Source: Gammaproteobacteria bacterium (GTDB lineage Bacteria; Pseudomonadota; Gammaproteobacteria; JAJFKO01). From it: a DNA stretch of 64,000 nucleotides. The stretch spans positions 56,169 through 120,168 of the forward strand of contig JANQRR010000026.1 of assembly GCA_028284465.1 (NCBI GenBank). Direction: 5' to 3'. The notes beneath the pieces are model-generated. The model was not told where the DNA came from. It saw only the letters and a program-made list of their open reading frames with translations, and made no database searches. Made by a program: the position numbers and the translations under genes. This document shows, piece after piece, positions 48,102 through 57,273 of this stretch (its first letter is position 1; each line of letters opens with the position of its first letter).

Positions 48102-48782
48102 ATGCATCACGTAACTAATTTTTTATTTAGTGAATATAAAAGTAATAATAAAATGATTATTCATAATGCGCTAAGGAAATATAAGAAACAATTAAATAAT
48201 TCTAATATCAATAAAAGGCAAACTTCTCTTTATCTATTTAATGTGGTACAAGATAACAAAAGATTTCTAGAAACTAGAGATAGCAATGGTAGAACACCAT
48301 TGCAATATGCAATTCATTGTTTATGGAAAAAAAAAGGAGACTTTGAAGCTGTTCGCACTTTAGTTTATGGAGAAGCAAATGTTGATGTGCTTAATGATAA
48401 CAATCTGTCTGCTTTATTTATGTTCATTAAAGTTAGAGTCCCAGATAATAGAATAATAGAAGATTATTCTTTTGCGTTAAATGCAATGCTAGATAGAAGT
48501 CGTTTTGATATCAATAGGCGTTACGGTACTAGTAATGACACGTTATTGAAAATAGCACGTAAAAATGGAAATCATTATGCAGTCAAGAGATTTATTGAGG
48601 AAGGCGCTTCTGATCAATTACATCATACTGCAAGTAATAAACTCAATTATTTGCACTATGGATATTGTCAGAGTTTTTTATATTTAATGATATTAATCAC
48701 CATGGTAGCGATAATTGCAGCTTATTACAATATGTCTGACAAGATTGATAAAATCGATTTTATGAAATTTAGGCCTAGATAA
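48102..48782 (+). CDS. Small ankyrin-like protein with C-terminal membrane helix
   Basis: 226 residues. Ankyrin-type repeats at about 45-190 (SNGRTPLQYAIH, NNLSALFMFIK, DTLLKIARKNGNHYAVKRFI EEGAS) are followed by one strongly hydrophobic helix (LYLMILITMVAIIAAYYN, about 193-212). There is no signal peptide at the N-terminus. Ankyrin proteins with a tail anchor are typical secreted effectors in host-associated bacteria; that is inference. A truncated relative lies immediately downstream at 48855-49050. Placement inside the LuxR array suggests it may be one of the regulated genes. Confidence 0.65.
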   Translation: MHHVTNFLFSEYKSNNKMIIHNALRKYKKQLNNSNINKRQTSLYLFNVVQDNKRFLETRDSNGRTPLQYAIHCLWKKKGDFEAVRTLVYGEANVDVLNDNNLSALFMFIKVRVPDNRIIEDYSFALNAMLDRSRFDINRRYGTSNDTLLKIARKNGNHYAVKRFIEEGASDQLHHTASNKLNYLHYGYCQSFLYLMILITMVAIIAAYYNMSDKIDKIDFMKFRPR

Positions 48783-48854
48783 AAAGTAACAAAAAATTTT
48801 CAAATAGCTTGTCATGTTGCTGAGACATTAGTTTTAAAGTCATAGCTAAATTAT

Positions 48855-49050
48855 TTGTGCGTATTTATAAGTGAATCTCATATATTTAAATTTTCTATTT
48901 TCAATAATTATAGCAGCAATGATAAAATGATTATATATAAAGCAGTAAGAAATTACCATAATCCTAATGGTTTTCATTATGAAAATCTCAAGCATTTTAA
49001 GTTAGTTGTAGATGCAAATAAAAAATTTCTAGATATTCAAGTTAGCTTTA
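48855..49050 (+). pseudogene. Truncated copy of the ankyrin-like gene
   Basis: About 65 codons related to the N-terminus of the 48102 protein: NDKMIIYKAVRNY against NNKMIIHNALRKY, and VVDANKKFLDIQ against VVQDNKRFLETRD. The similarity ends near 49050, exactly where the duplicated LuxR segment (49051 on) starts, so the rest was probably lost when that segment inserted. The usual start codon is not obvious; no function expected. Confidence 0.7.
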
Positions 49051-49093
49051 AGATGATATAAAATCGCAAGGTTATAGAAAAAATGGAGTTATC

Positions 49094-49954
49094 ATGAATG
49101 CGATAATTAAAAACATTAATGACGTTAGCCTTGAAAGCTTGCCAGTGTATAAAATGTCAAGCCATATAGATGATATAATAAAACCTTTGAAAAGGTTTGG
49201 TATCACTCACTTTACCGTCAATTATAATAGAAAATATGGCAAGCAAAATAATACAATGGAAGTTCTCACTAATATGCCAGAAATCTTTAAGATATATGTC
49301 GACGATAAATATTATCATCATTTAGCATCCGGTTTTCCTGATGATTATGTGCCAGGATATTTTATGTGGAGTGATATTTCATATGGAGTGAATGTGCATA
49401 GCAAAGTAAGAGAATTTTCTTCAATACTATATAATAGCTATAATATCGGTTCTGGTATTGATATTGTAAAAACCTATGAAGATAGAACGGAAATTTATTT
49501 TTTTGCTGGCCCTAGTTATTTTAATGGCATTTTACTAGATAGCTTGTTTTTAAATCATATGGATATACTTGAACGTTTTATTTTATATTTTCAAAATGTT
49601 GCTGCTGGCATTATTAAGCAAGCAACTTTGCAACGTTGCTTTTTCGGTGATGGAAATGATAGTACGTATTTGACTTCCAAACAATTTAAACAATGCCTTA
49701 CAGAAAAAAAAATATTTACTAATAGTATTGGCTTACATAAACTTGAGACTCAAAATTTATATAAATATTATTCTTTAACGACTCGTGAGCAACAATGTGC
49801 TCAACTTATTTTACAAGGTTTAACTGCTAAAGAAATGGCTAGAGAAATACAGATTTCGCCGCGGACTATTGAGAAGCATATTGTAAGTTTAAGACGAAAG
49901 ACTAATTCCAAAAGCATTAAACAGCTGATTATAAATTTATCGCGAGAGACATGA
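49094..49954 (+). CDS. LuxR-type regulator with sensor domain, 10 (duplicate of 46872)
   Basis: 286 residues, group D. About 90% identical to 46872 with the same GGAG leader. The HTH is the same except one or two residues (LTTREQQCAQLILQG); changes cluster in the first 200 residues (for instance FMWSDISYGVN against FHIRDILCGRN). Last regulator in the array. A recent copy with a drifting sensor domain would be a way to acquire a new specificity. Confidence 0.86.
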   Translation: MNAIIKNINDVSLESLPVYKMSSHIDDIIKPLKRFGITHFTVNYNRKYGKQNNTMEVLTNMPEIFKIYVDDKYYHHLASGFPDDYVPGYFMWSDISYGVNVHSKVREFSSILYNSYNIGSGIDIVKTYEDRTEIYFFAGPSYFNGILLDSLFLNHMDILERFILYFQNVAAGIIKQATLQRCFFGDGNDSTYLTSKQFKQCLTEKKIFTNSIGLHKLETQNLYKYYSLTTREQQCAQLILQGLTAKEMAREIQISPRTIEKHIVSLRRKTNSKSIKQLIINLSRET

Positions 49955-50061
49955 TAGCTTACATTACTTTCAATTTTTTTTTAAATAGAAAAAAGAAAAG
50001 CTTGACTCATTAGAAAGATATGGTTAAAATATGTTCTCTATTTCCATAGGGAGTAATAATA

Positions 50062-50493
50062 ATGAAATCAGTGAAAAAGCTCATAGAAGAAGGACTTGCT
50101 GCGGGTCCCAATCTCTATACTCATTTTGCTTCCGATATCAAATTATCTAGTAACAGAAAAAAAAGGATCGCAAACAGGCGATCTGAATTAAAAATAGGAG
50201 ACGATGATCACCGCATACTAAAGATAGTTATAAAAGGGATACTTGGTTATAAACCTGTTATTTTTACTTTAGATGATCGTTATTTTCAATTAGAGCAGAT
50301 CCTTAATGCAATCGATGAGGCAAAGAAAACGAATAAGGTAGATAAATTGATGACTGTATGTGAAAGAATTAAGAAAGAATTAAATGCTTCTCCTGGAAGA
50401 TTTAATAATGCATTATTAACACAGTTAGAGCATATTGATGCCAAAATAAACAAACTTGAAAGTTATTCTCAAAAACATAAAGCAAGATTATAG
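50062..50493 (+). CDS. Hypothetical protein of 143 residues
   Basis: I do not recognise the family. It is mainly charged and helical, with a basic patch SSNRKKRIANRRSE, no signal peptide or membrane segment, and helices at the C-terminus (AIDEAKKTNKVDKLMTVCER). GGAG lies ten bases before the ATG. It directly follows the LuxR array, before a stretch with no intact genes. A small secreted effector or regulator is possible but unsupported. Confidence 0.45.
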   Translation: MKSVKKLIEEGLAAGPNLYTHFASDIKLSSNRKKRIANRRSELKIGDDDHRILKIVIKGILGYKPVIFTLDDRYFQLEQILNAIDEAKKTNKVDKLMTVCERIKKELNASPGRFNNALLTQLEHIDAKINKLESYSQKHKARL

Positions 50494-50644
50494 AATTAAG
50501 GTATTTGTTAAGTAATATTACTAAAAAAACCATTAAAATATAGCAACTTATCGACAAGGTCGCAGCGCCACTTAAAGTTTAATGCGCATTATCCATGCCG
50601 ACAAGCAACATAATATCGTCATGCTTATAATAACGAGGGAACAC

Positions 50645-50853
50645 ATGTCACAAATGGACGCGACAGCCAATCCAGTACTTTGAGTCATCATCAAGTGGAA
50701 TTTATGTTTTCGATATACTCGATCTAGATGCTATGACTGACGAAGTGATAAAAGCTGATAGTGAAAAAATGACTAGTGTAAGTATAACCGAAGACGGTGC
50801 CAGAATTAACAATGTAAGACATCCTACAAGAGAAATAACCATCATGATTTAAA
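50645..50853 (+). pseudogene. Small frameshifted reading frame
   Basis: An ATG with a GAGGGA site starts MSQMDATANPVL and then meets TGA at 50681. One frame over, an open stretch reads QPIQYFESSSSGIYVFDILD and runs to TAA at 50851. The whole looks like one frameshifted gene of about 65 codons. The product is not recognised. It may be chance. Confidence 0.3.
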
Positions 50854-50967
50854 AAACTGCCTTCACGATTGTCAATGCCACAGACGATGATGTAGGCATT
50901 GCAAAAAGATATTGATATGAAAAAATATTATCTTTTAGGGTAATTTTTGTGATGATTTCCTTTATGC

Positions 50968-51028
50968 ATGACAATTTAGTCTGACTAAATTGTCATTATA
51001 TTGATAATTTAGTCAGATTATTTTATCA
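50968..51028. promoter_or_regulatory. Palindromic operators of the second AAA/DUF4143 gene
   Basis: 50968-50996 has perfect 13-base arms, ATGACAATTTAGT and ACTAAATTGTCAT, around CTG. A related, imperfect copy, TGATAATTTAGTCAGATTA, follows at 51002-51028. Both are 32-92 bases before the ATG at 51061 and resemble operators of an autoregulated gene. Confidence 0.65.
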
Positions 51029-51060
51029 TTGAATAGTCAAAATTGTCAGGAGTCGCTTTG

Positions 51061-52389
51061 ATGAAATTCTCTGATCACCCCTTAGCGAAACGTATTAATA
51101 GCCATATTTTCATCGAATCTCTAAACAGTCCGTTTGTAACTGCCATTCTAGGGCCTCGGCGTGTAGGAAAATCTACTTTTATCGAGTGGTACATCGAAAG
51201 CCATCCGGATCAAAAATGGGTTACCTTTAATATGGATGTGTTGTCACAGCGTAGAAAAATGCAAGCAGAGCAATTGTGCACTGAGATTGAAAGCCAAGCT
51301 ATGCAGTTGATAGGTGAAGGTATGAAATTATGGGTGGCAATTGATGAAGCACAGAAATGTCCTGAAATTTTTGATCAAATTAAAGTGATCTATGATGAAT
51401 TTAAAAATAAAAATGCAATTAAATTTGTGTTAACTGGTTCAGCTTCTTTGGATTTACATAACCTGAGTTCGGAATCCTTAGCTGGTAGAATAGAATTGTT
51501 AAACATGCGCGAATTTACTATCAAAGAAACTGCCATGTTTCGGCATGCCATTGATATTTCTGCTGATTCCTTATTAGATATATTGGTTAATCAACCGGAA
51601 AGAATAACTCGTATTATCAAGCAAGCATCACCTTATCAAAAGATTTTACAACAAGCGCTGGATTTTCAGTTGGTCTTTGGTGGACTGCCTGAAGTCATTG
51701 AATTGAAAACAAAGCGCGAGAAATTTCAATATCTTGATCAATATATTCAGAGTTATCTTGAAAAAGATGTAAGAAAAATTACAGAAATTACTAATCTTGA
51801 TCTTTATCAAAAGCTACTTGAAATTCTTTCTGAACATACAGGATCTTTGCGAGACGATACTCGCTTAATTGAAGCATTAGGTTGTGCCAGAAATACTTTA
51901 ATAAAATATCGTGGTTACCTAGTAGCAACCAAGGTTTATCATGAGGTTTTTCCAATGATGAATGATTCGCTAAAACGGATTATTAAATCGCCCAAAGGTT
52001 ATATTCGCAATAATGGTATTGTGAGCATGTTAACAGGGCTTGATGAGCTAAACGTATTAAAAAAATCGGGTAAAATAGGCCATCGTCTAGAAAATTGGTT
52101 TTTGAAAGAATTACAAATCTGGTTGGATAGAGAAGTAAAACGTCATCGAATTTATTTTTGGCGCACCATTAGCGGTATGGAAGTCGATTTTGTTGTCGAA
52201 AGAAAACCGCAATTAATACCATTTGAAGTGACTTACAGCAGTAAAATCGATAGCAAAAAATTAAAGAATTTAGCAGTATTTATTGAAAAAGCTACTAGAG
52301 CCACAATGGGAATTTTAATCTATAACGGAGATTATGTGTATAAACCCGATTTAAATATTCATTGTATTCCAGCATGGGCGGTTTGTTAG
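51061..52389 (+). CDS. AAA ATPase with C-terminal DUF4143 domain, second copy
   Basis: 442 residues from the ATG at 51061, with AGGAG upstream. Walker A is GPRRVGKSTFIEWY and Walker B LWVAIDEAQK, followed by a TGSASLDL sensor. DUF4143 in the C-terminus has the SGMEVDFVVE and IPFEVTY segments, likely metal-binding positions. It is related to 9120 but only distantly, so the two copies are separate acquisitions or old duplicates. The palindromes in front suggest tight self-control. Confidence 0.85.
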   Translation: MKFSDHPLAKRINSHIFIESLNSPFVTAILGPRRVGKSTFIEWYIESHPDQKWVTFNMDVLSQRRKMQAEQLCTEIESQAMQLIGEGMKLWVAIDEAQKCPEIFDQIKVIYDEFKNKNAIKFVLTGSASLDLHNLSSESLAGRIELLNMREFTIKETAMFRHAIDISADSLLDILVNQPERITRIIKQASPYQKILQQALDFQLVFGGLPEVIELKTKREKFQYLDQYIQSYLEKDVRKITEITNLDLYQKLLEILSEHTGSLRDDTRLIEALGCARNTLIKYRGYLVATKVYHEVFPMMNDSLKRIIKSPKGYIRNNGIVSMLTGLDELNVLKKSGKIGHRLENWFLKELQIWLDREVKRHRIYFWRTISGMEVDFVVERKPQLIPFEVTYSSKIDSKKLKNLAVFIEKATRATMGILIYNGDYVYKPDLNIHCIPAWAVC

Positions 52390-52418
52390 TTTCTCTTGAC
52401 AATCGAATTCACCAATCT

Positions 52419-54611
52419 TTATGAGGTGTCAGTCCCGCTAACTTGTCGATGTGCTTCAAACACATTAGGTAATTGTTGAATTTTATCTAACACACGAGTT
52501 AAAGCTGAGACATCGCTCAATTCAATTGTTAACTTAGTATATGCCGAGTGATGTTGTTTATCGGTGGTGGTGCTCATAGCAATTACATTCACTTTTTCAT
52601 TTGCTAGTACTGTGGTGATATCGCGAATTAAATTCTTACGATCATATGCTTTGATATAAATATCGACGGGATATGTGCTGGCAGGTTTGCTGCCCCAATT
52701 GACCTCAATTAAATGATTGCTTTTGGTGGCTGATAACCGAAAAATGTTCGGGCAATCTTGGCGATGGATCGTAACACCGCGGCCTGATGTAATAAAACCA
52801 ATGATTGGATCACCAGGTACTGGTTTACAACATCTAGCAATTTGCGTTAATAAATTTCCAACACCATGAATAGATAATTCACCGGCTTTAGGTTGCTTAG
52901 TTTTCCCTGGGGCAACACTGGGTAATGGTTTTGGTGCTGTCACCGTTTCAATTTGTTGAATAAAGTTAAGTACCTGACCTAATTTAACATCACCCTTGCC
53001 CAAACCAGCAATTAAATCTTCAACACTTTTTAAATTAAGACGAGCAGCTAATGGCGCTAGGTCAATTGCCCCAAAATGTAAACGTTTTTGTTCACGATCA
53101 AGTATATCTTTGCCTAGAGCATAATTTGTTTCATAATCCTGATGTTTAAACCATTGATGAATTTTATTACGTGCGCGAGATGATTTAATAAACCCTAATT
53201 CTGGATTTAACCAATCACGGCTTGGTTTGCTTTCTTTAGCAGTAATAATATCGACTTTATCACCGGTTTGTAATTGATAACTTAAGGGTACAATATGGCC
53301 GTTAATTTTAGCACCGCGACAACGGTGGCCAACTTCTGTGTGAATATGGTAAGCAAAATCAAGTGGAGTAGACTCTTGATCAAGATCAATAACATCACCT
53401 GCTGGCGTAAACACATAAACTCGATCTTCAAATGCCTGGATTTCAGCGCTGGCCAATGTTTCCTGACTTTGCGCAACTTCGCGTTGCCATTCGAGCAATT
53501 GTCGTAACCATACTGCTTTACCAGCGCGTTGTTTACTGCCTTCTTTATAGCGCCAATGTGCAGCAACACCTAACTCTGATTCTTGATGCATAGTGTAAGT
53601 GCGAATTTGCACTTCGACATTTTTTTCTTCCGGGCCAACTACTGCAGTGTGAATAGAACGATAGCCATTAGGTTTGGGTTTAGCAACATAATCATCGAAT
53701 TCTTTGTCAATATGAGGCCAAGTGCTATGAATGCTACTTAACGCAGTATAACAGTCTTGTACTTTAGGTACTAAAATGCGTAAGGCAATGGTATCGTAAA
53801 GTTGATCAAAAGTTAGATTTTTACGTTGCATTTTACGATAAATACTATAAATATGTTTCGCTCGCCCCATCACTTTATAATTCACAATATGAGCGTCTTT
53901 TAATAATTGTTTTAATTTATTGATCATTTTATTAACGTAAGCTTCACGATCAGTGCGTCGCATTGCCAAAAGACCAGCAATTTCTTTATATGTGTCAGGA
54001 TATAAAAATCGAAACGATAAATCTTCTAACTTCCATTTAATTTCACTAACGCCTAAACGATTAGCTAGCGGTGCATAGATATCCATAGTTTCTTTAGCGA
54101 TTTGTCGACGTAGAGTTTCTTGTTGTGGTATTTGTGAGATATCTTGTAATATACAAGCCCGTTCGGCCAGTTTGATCAAAACAACACGTGCATCATCAAC
54201 CATGGCGATCAACATCTTACGTAAATTTTCAATTTGATCAGATTTAACTTGTTTAACAGTTTGATCTTGCAAGTCACGCACGATATCCATTTGTTGTACG
54301 CCAGCAACTAATTTTGCTGGACCACCACCAAGATTTTTATGGACTTCATTAATCGACAAGCCAGCATATTGGACATTATTATAAATAATAGCAGCGCTCA
54401 TAGCTTCATGGCCGAGACCTAAATGATAGAGTAAATCTGCCATTTCAATCCCTTGTTGTAGACATGATTTGCCCGTAGGTGTAAGTTGGTTGTTTCCTTG
54501 AGATTCACTTAACAAACAGGCGTGACGGATCAACCGTACATGTTCAGGCTGATATTCGTAAGCAATTTGTTGCAACCATGCTTGTGGATCAATAATGTCT
54601 GTTTTTACCAT
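52419..54611 (-). CDS. relA: (p)ppGpp synthetase RelA
   Basis: 730 residues. The synthetase domain is intact: RAKHIYSIYRKMQ, RILVPKVQDCYTALSSIHS, KPNGYRSIHTAVVG and ELGVAAHWRYKEG. The N-terminal hydrolase domain has lost its HD motif (the region reads GLGHEAMSAAIIY), so it should not degrade (p)ppGpp, as in RelA rather than SpoT. The TGS (TPAGDVIDLD onward), zinc-finger (IARCCKPVPGD) and ACT domains follow. It is the ribosome-linked stringent response enzyme for amino-acid starvation. A spoT-type gene is not in the window. Confidence 0.92.
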   Translation of the reverse strand: MVKTDIIDPQAWLQQIAYEYQPEHVRLIRHACLLSESQGNNQLTPTGKSCLQQGIEMADLLYHLGLGHEAMSAAIIYNNVQYAGLSINEVHKNLGGGPAKLVAGVQQMDIVRDLQDQTVKQVKSDQIENLRKMLIAMVDDARVVLIKLAERACILQDISQIPQQETLRRQIAKETMDIYAPLANRLGVSEIKWKLEDLSFRFLYPDTYKEIAGLLAMRRTDREAYVNKMINKLKQLLKDAHIVNYKVMGRAKHIYSIYRKMQRKNLTFDQLYDTIALRILVPKVQDCYTALSSIHSTWPHIDKEFDDYVAKPKPNGYRSIHTAVVGPEEKNVEVQIRTYTMHQESELGVAAHWRYKEGSKQRAGKAVWLRQLLEWQREVAQSQETLASAEIQAFEDRVYVFTPAGDVIDLDQESTPLDFAYHIHTEVGHRCRGAKINGHIVPLSYQLQTGDKVDIITAKESKPSRDWLNPELGFIKSSRARNKIHQWFKHQDYETNYALGKDILDREQKRLHFGAIDLAPLAARLNLKSVEDLIAGLGKGDVKLGQVLNFIQQIETVTAPKPLPSVAPGKTKQPKAGELSIHGVGNLLTQIARCCKPVPGDPIIGFITSGRGVTIHRQDCPNIFRLSATKSNHLIEVNWGSKPASTYPVDIYIKAYDRKNLIRDITTVLANEKVNVIAMSTTTDKQHHSAYTKLTIELSDVSALTRVLDKIQQLPNVFEAHRQVSGTDTS

Positions 54612-54633
54612 CTTAGTTCACTCGTTTTTATAA

Positions 54634-56403
54634 TTATAGTAATAATTCCGCAGTTTGTTTTGCGGTTGCAATAATTTCTTTTTTAGTAATAATACCTAAT
54701 AAATGTTTGGCGCTGGCATCATTGGTATTAGCTACTAGTAAAAGATCAATATCATGTCGTTGCATTTTACGCAAGATGTTAGCCCATGATGTGTTACTGT
54801 GAATAAAAGCAAAAGATTGATGAAGCAGTTTGTGTGGGTCGATATCTATCATCAGATAACGCAATTCTTCATGGATCATGCCAGCGATTTCACCGTCTTC
54901 GACCACCACTGTATAAACTGATGTTTTATCTGGATCATGCGAATTTATCCAATTGGCTAACTCATTAATACTAACAACTTGAAAGTTAGCTTCCATAATA
55001 TTTTTCGCACGTAAATTAGGTGCGATAGCAGCTTGTAAACCTTGTGGGATAGATTTGCCACGGCGAAATAATTTTAACGTATAAATACTCTCAGGCATTA
55101 ATTTAATCCGCACAACATAAGCGATCGACGAAGTCAACATGATTGGTAAAATCATATTGTAACCATGAGTTTGTTCAACTGTCATAGTGATGGCAGTAAT
55201 AATGGCACCAGTTGAACCGCTCACCATCGCAGCCATGCCAGCGATTGCGAATGGAATAGGATTTGCAGTAATTGAGGGTTCGATAAAATGTAATAGATAA
55301 GCAAACGCTGCGCCAAAGGTTGCGCCAAGATATAACGTTGGTGAAAAATATCCACCGGAAGCACCAGAGCCTAATGTTAAACACGTTGCTAATAATTTTG
55401 CGCTTAACAATAATAAAATAAACCAAGGATTAGTTAAGGTGTTACGTAAGATATCAATAATCGTGGCATAGCCAATGCCTTCAATATAATAGTGACCGGT
55501 GAAATGTAAAAATGCATAAATTAAAATCCCTAAAATCAACATGCCTAGCATATGGCGCAAATATACATTGTTAATAGCAGCGAAGCGGTCTTCAGCCCAA
55601 TAGATTGCACGAATAAATAAGCTTGCTAATAAGCCTAATAAGATCCCAAAGGGGATCATCAAAAGCAAAATAGTGAAGTGAATGCTGTGATGATAAGTGA
55701 AAATAATACTGGGTACGTTAAACGTTGGCGCAAAACCTAAAACATAACGGCCAACGATGGTTGCGGTAACAGTTGCAATCGCGACTAAAGTGACACTAAC
55801 CGCACTGATCGATACCAACATTAATTCTACCGCAAATGCTAGGCCGCCAATCGGTGCATTAAACGTTGCTGCAATTCCTGCGGCAGTGCCAGCAGCAATT
55901 AAAATAATGCGTTGCCGCGATGGCATTTTGATAAATCGACTGAAGGTGGCGCTGATCGCCGCACCGATATGCACGATTGGTCCTTCACGGCCGACTGAAC
56001 CACCACTGCCAATTGAAATTGCCGATGCTAGGGCTTTGATAATCGCAACGATAGGGCGAATGCGACCTTTGTTATGGTAAATGGCATACATAACTTCAGG
56101 GATGCCACCACCGGTGGCTTCTGGGGCAAAATTGCGGGTGAGCCAAGTTACAATGATAGCACCGAGTACTGGGGCAAAAATAATCCCCATTCCCCAAATG
56201 CTGGGAGCAGCATGGGCGGCAGTATTAAAAGCGAAACTGAATTGACCATTAAATAATACATTATGACAGAGCGCAATAAGGCCACGAAATAAAATTGACG
56301 TGCCACCAGCGACAATGCCGATCGCCATAGCTAGACTTATCATCCATGTAATGTGAACTTCTTGTTCTTCATGGATATTTGGTGGATTTAAGACTGTTTC
56401 CAT
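54634..56403 (-). CDS. ClC-family chloride channel or transporter with CBS domain
   Basis: 589 residues from the ATG at 56403; the frame begins 15 codons earlier with GTG. The ClC selectivity motifs are present: SGGSVGREGPIVHIG (gating Glu in GREGP) and GSGASGGYFSPTLYLG. Around ten membrane helices end by about residue 445. The C-terminal part has a CBS-type domain pair (ANFQVVSINELANWI; DPDKTSVYTVVVE), which would sense nucleotides. It may exchange Cl- for H+. Downstream of relA on the same strand in orientation but with separate promoters likely. Confidence 0.88.
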   Translation of the reverse strand: METVLNPPNIHEEQEVHITWMISLAMAIGIVAGGTSILFRGLIALCHNVLFNGQFSFAFNTAAHAAPSIWGMGIIFAPVLGAIIVTWLTRNFAPEATGGGIPEVMYAIYHNKGRIRPIVAIIKALASAISIGSGGSVGREGPIVHIGAAISATFSRFIKMPSRQRIILIAAGTAAGIAATFNAPIGGLAFAVELMLVSISAVSVTLVAIATVTATIVGRYVLGFAPTFNVPSIIFTYHHSIHFTILLLMIPFGILLGLLASLFIRAIYWAEDRFAAINNVYLRHMLGMLILGILIYAFLHFTGHYYIEGIGYATIIDILRNTLTNPWFILLLLSAKLLATCLTLGSGASGGYFSPTLYLGATFGAAFAYLLHFIEPSITANPIPFAIAGMAAMVSGSTGAIITAITMTVEQTHGYNMILPIMLTSSIAYVVRIKLMPESIYTLKLFRRGKSIPQGLQAAIAPNLRAKNIMEANFQVVSINELANWINSHDPDKTSVYTVVVEDGEIAGMIHEELRYLMIDIDPHKLLHQSFAFIHSNTSWANILRKMQRHDIDLLLVANTNDASAKHLLGIITKKEIIATAKQTAELLL

Positions 56404-56611
56404 CTCAATATAATTGTCATGAATCGTATATATCGTACAAAATGTCACATTTTACCATAAATAGTGTTGGTTTTGATCATATAAAGCCATCTGTCATCTC
56501 GCGGCTTGTATAGACCATGATTATAAATCTGCTTTACTTTCTATCGGCCTGGCGTTAGCATAAGCGGCTTCGTCAAATAACATGAGTCGAGGTCAAGAGA
56601 GAGGAGGCTGA

Positions 56612-57268
56612 ATGTTACGGATCATCTTACTAGGGAGCCCTGGCGCGGGTAAAGGCACGCAAGCTGCATTTGTCGCAGAAAAATATCACATTCCTAAGAT
56701 AGCAACAGGTGATATGCTGCGTGCGGCTGTTAAAGCACAAACAACTTTAGGTCAGCAAGCGCAAGCTTTCATGCAACAGGGCCAATTGGTACCTGATGAT
56801 CTCATGATTGCTTTAGTTAAGGAACGTATTGTAGAGCCGGATTGTCGTAATGGCTTTTTGTTAGATGGCTTTCCACGAACTATGGCACAAGCTGAAGCAT
56901 TAACGCAATCAGGCGTTAAATTGGATCATGTGATCGAAATTGCAGTGCCTAAAGACGAAATTATTAAACGTTTAACAGGAAGACGGGTACACCTGGCTTC
57001 AGGGCGTAGTTATCATCTCGAATATAATCCACCAAAAGTTGCTGACGTAGATGATGTGACTGGCGAGCCGCTTATTCAGCGTAAAGATGATCAAGAAGAT
57101 ACAGTGCGCCATCGTCTAGAGGTTTACGAACAACAAACCAAGCCTCTCATCAATTATTATCAGCAATTAGCAAAAACTAATGATAATAATGCGTTAACTT
57201 ACACCCAAATTGATGGGCTTGGTTCATTAGAAGATATTCGCCGCAAAGTTTTTGCGATATTAACATAA
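56612..57268 (+). CDS. adk: Adenylate kinase
   Basis: 218 residues, the long LID type. The Walker loop is [10 protein letters not shown], the AMP-binding segment is [26 protein letters not shown] is the FPRT motif, and the LID insertion [15 protein letters not shown] with [11 protein letters not shown] is complete. It converts ATP and AMP to two ADP. GGAGG precedes the ATG by six bases. Single-gene unit, convergent with rne (five bases between stops). Confidence 0.97.
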   Translation: MLRIILLGSPGAGKGTQAAFVAEKYHIPKIATGDMLRAAVKAQTTLGQQAQAFMQQGQLVPDDLMIALVKERIVEPDCRNGFLLDGFPRTMAQAEALTQSGVKLDHVIEIAVPKDEIIKRLTGRRVHLASGRSYHLEYNPPKVADVDDVTGEPLIQRKDDQEDTVRHRLEVYEQQTKPLINYYQQLAKTNDNNALTYTQIDGLGSLEDIRRKVFAILT

Positions 57269-57273
57269 TCAAG

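Larger units (their letters stand above)
50494..51060. other. Gap before the second AAA/DUF4143 gene
   Basis: 567 bases with no intact gene. It holds a TTAAGTAATATTACTAAA-type inverted repeat (50508-50525), a probable frameshifted remnant (50645-50853), and palindromic operators at 50968-51028 in front of the ATPase gene. Confidence 0.5.

Noticed and set aside
37004..49954. A luxI-type synthase within the array
   Set aside because: Every intact gene in the array is accounted for and none has the length or motifs of an acyl-homoserine lactone synthase.
37004..51060. LuxR array as an island inserted at tRNA-Ala
   Set aside because: The position is suggestive, but I found no second copy of the tRNA 3' end near 50-51 kb and no integrase, so no attachment site can be claimed.
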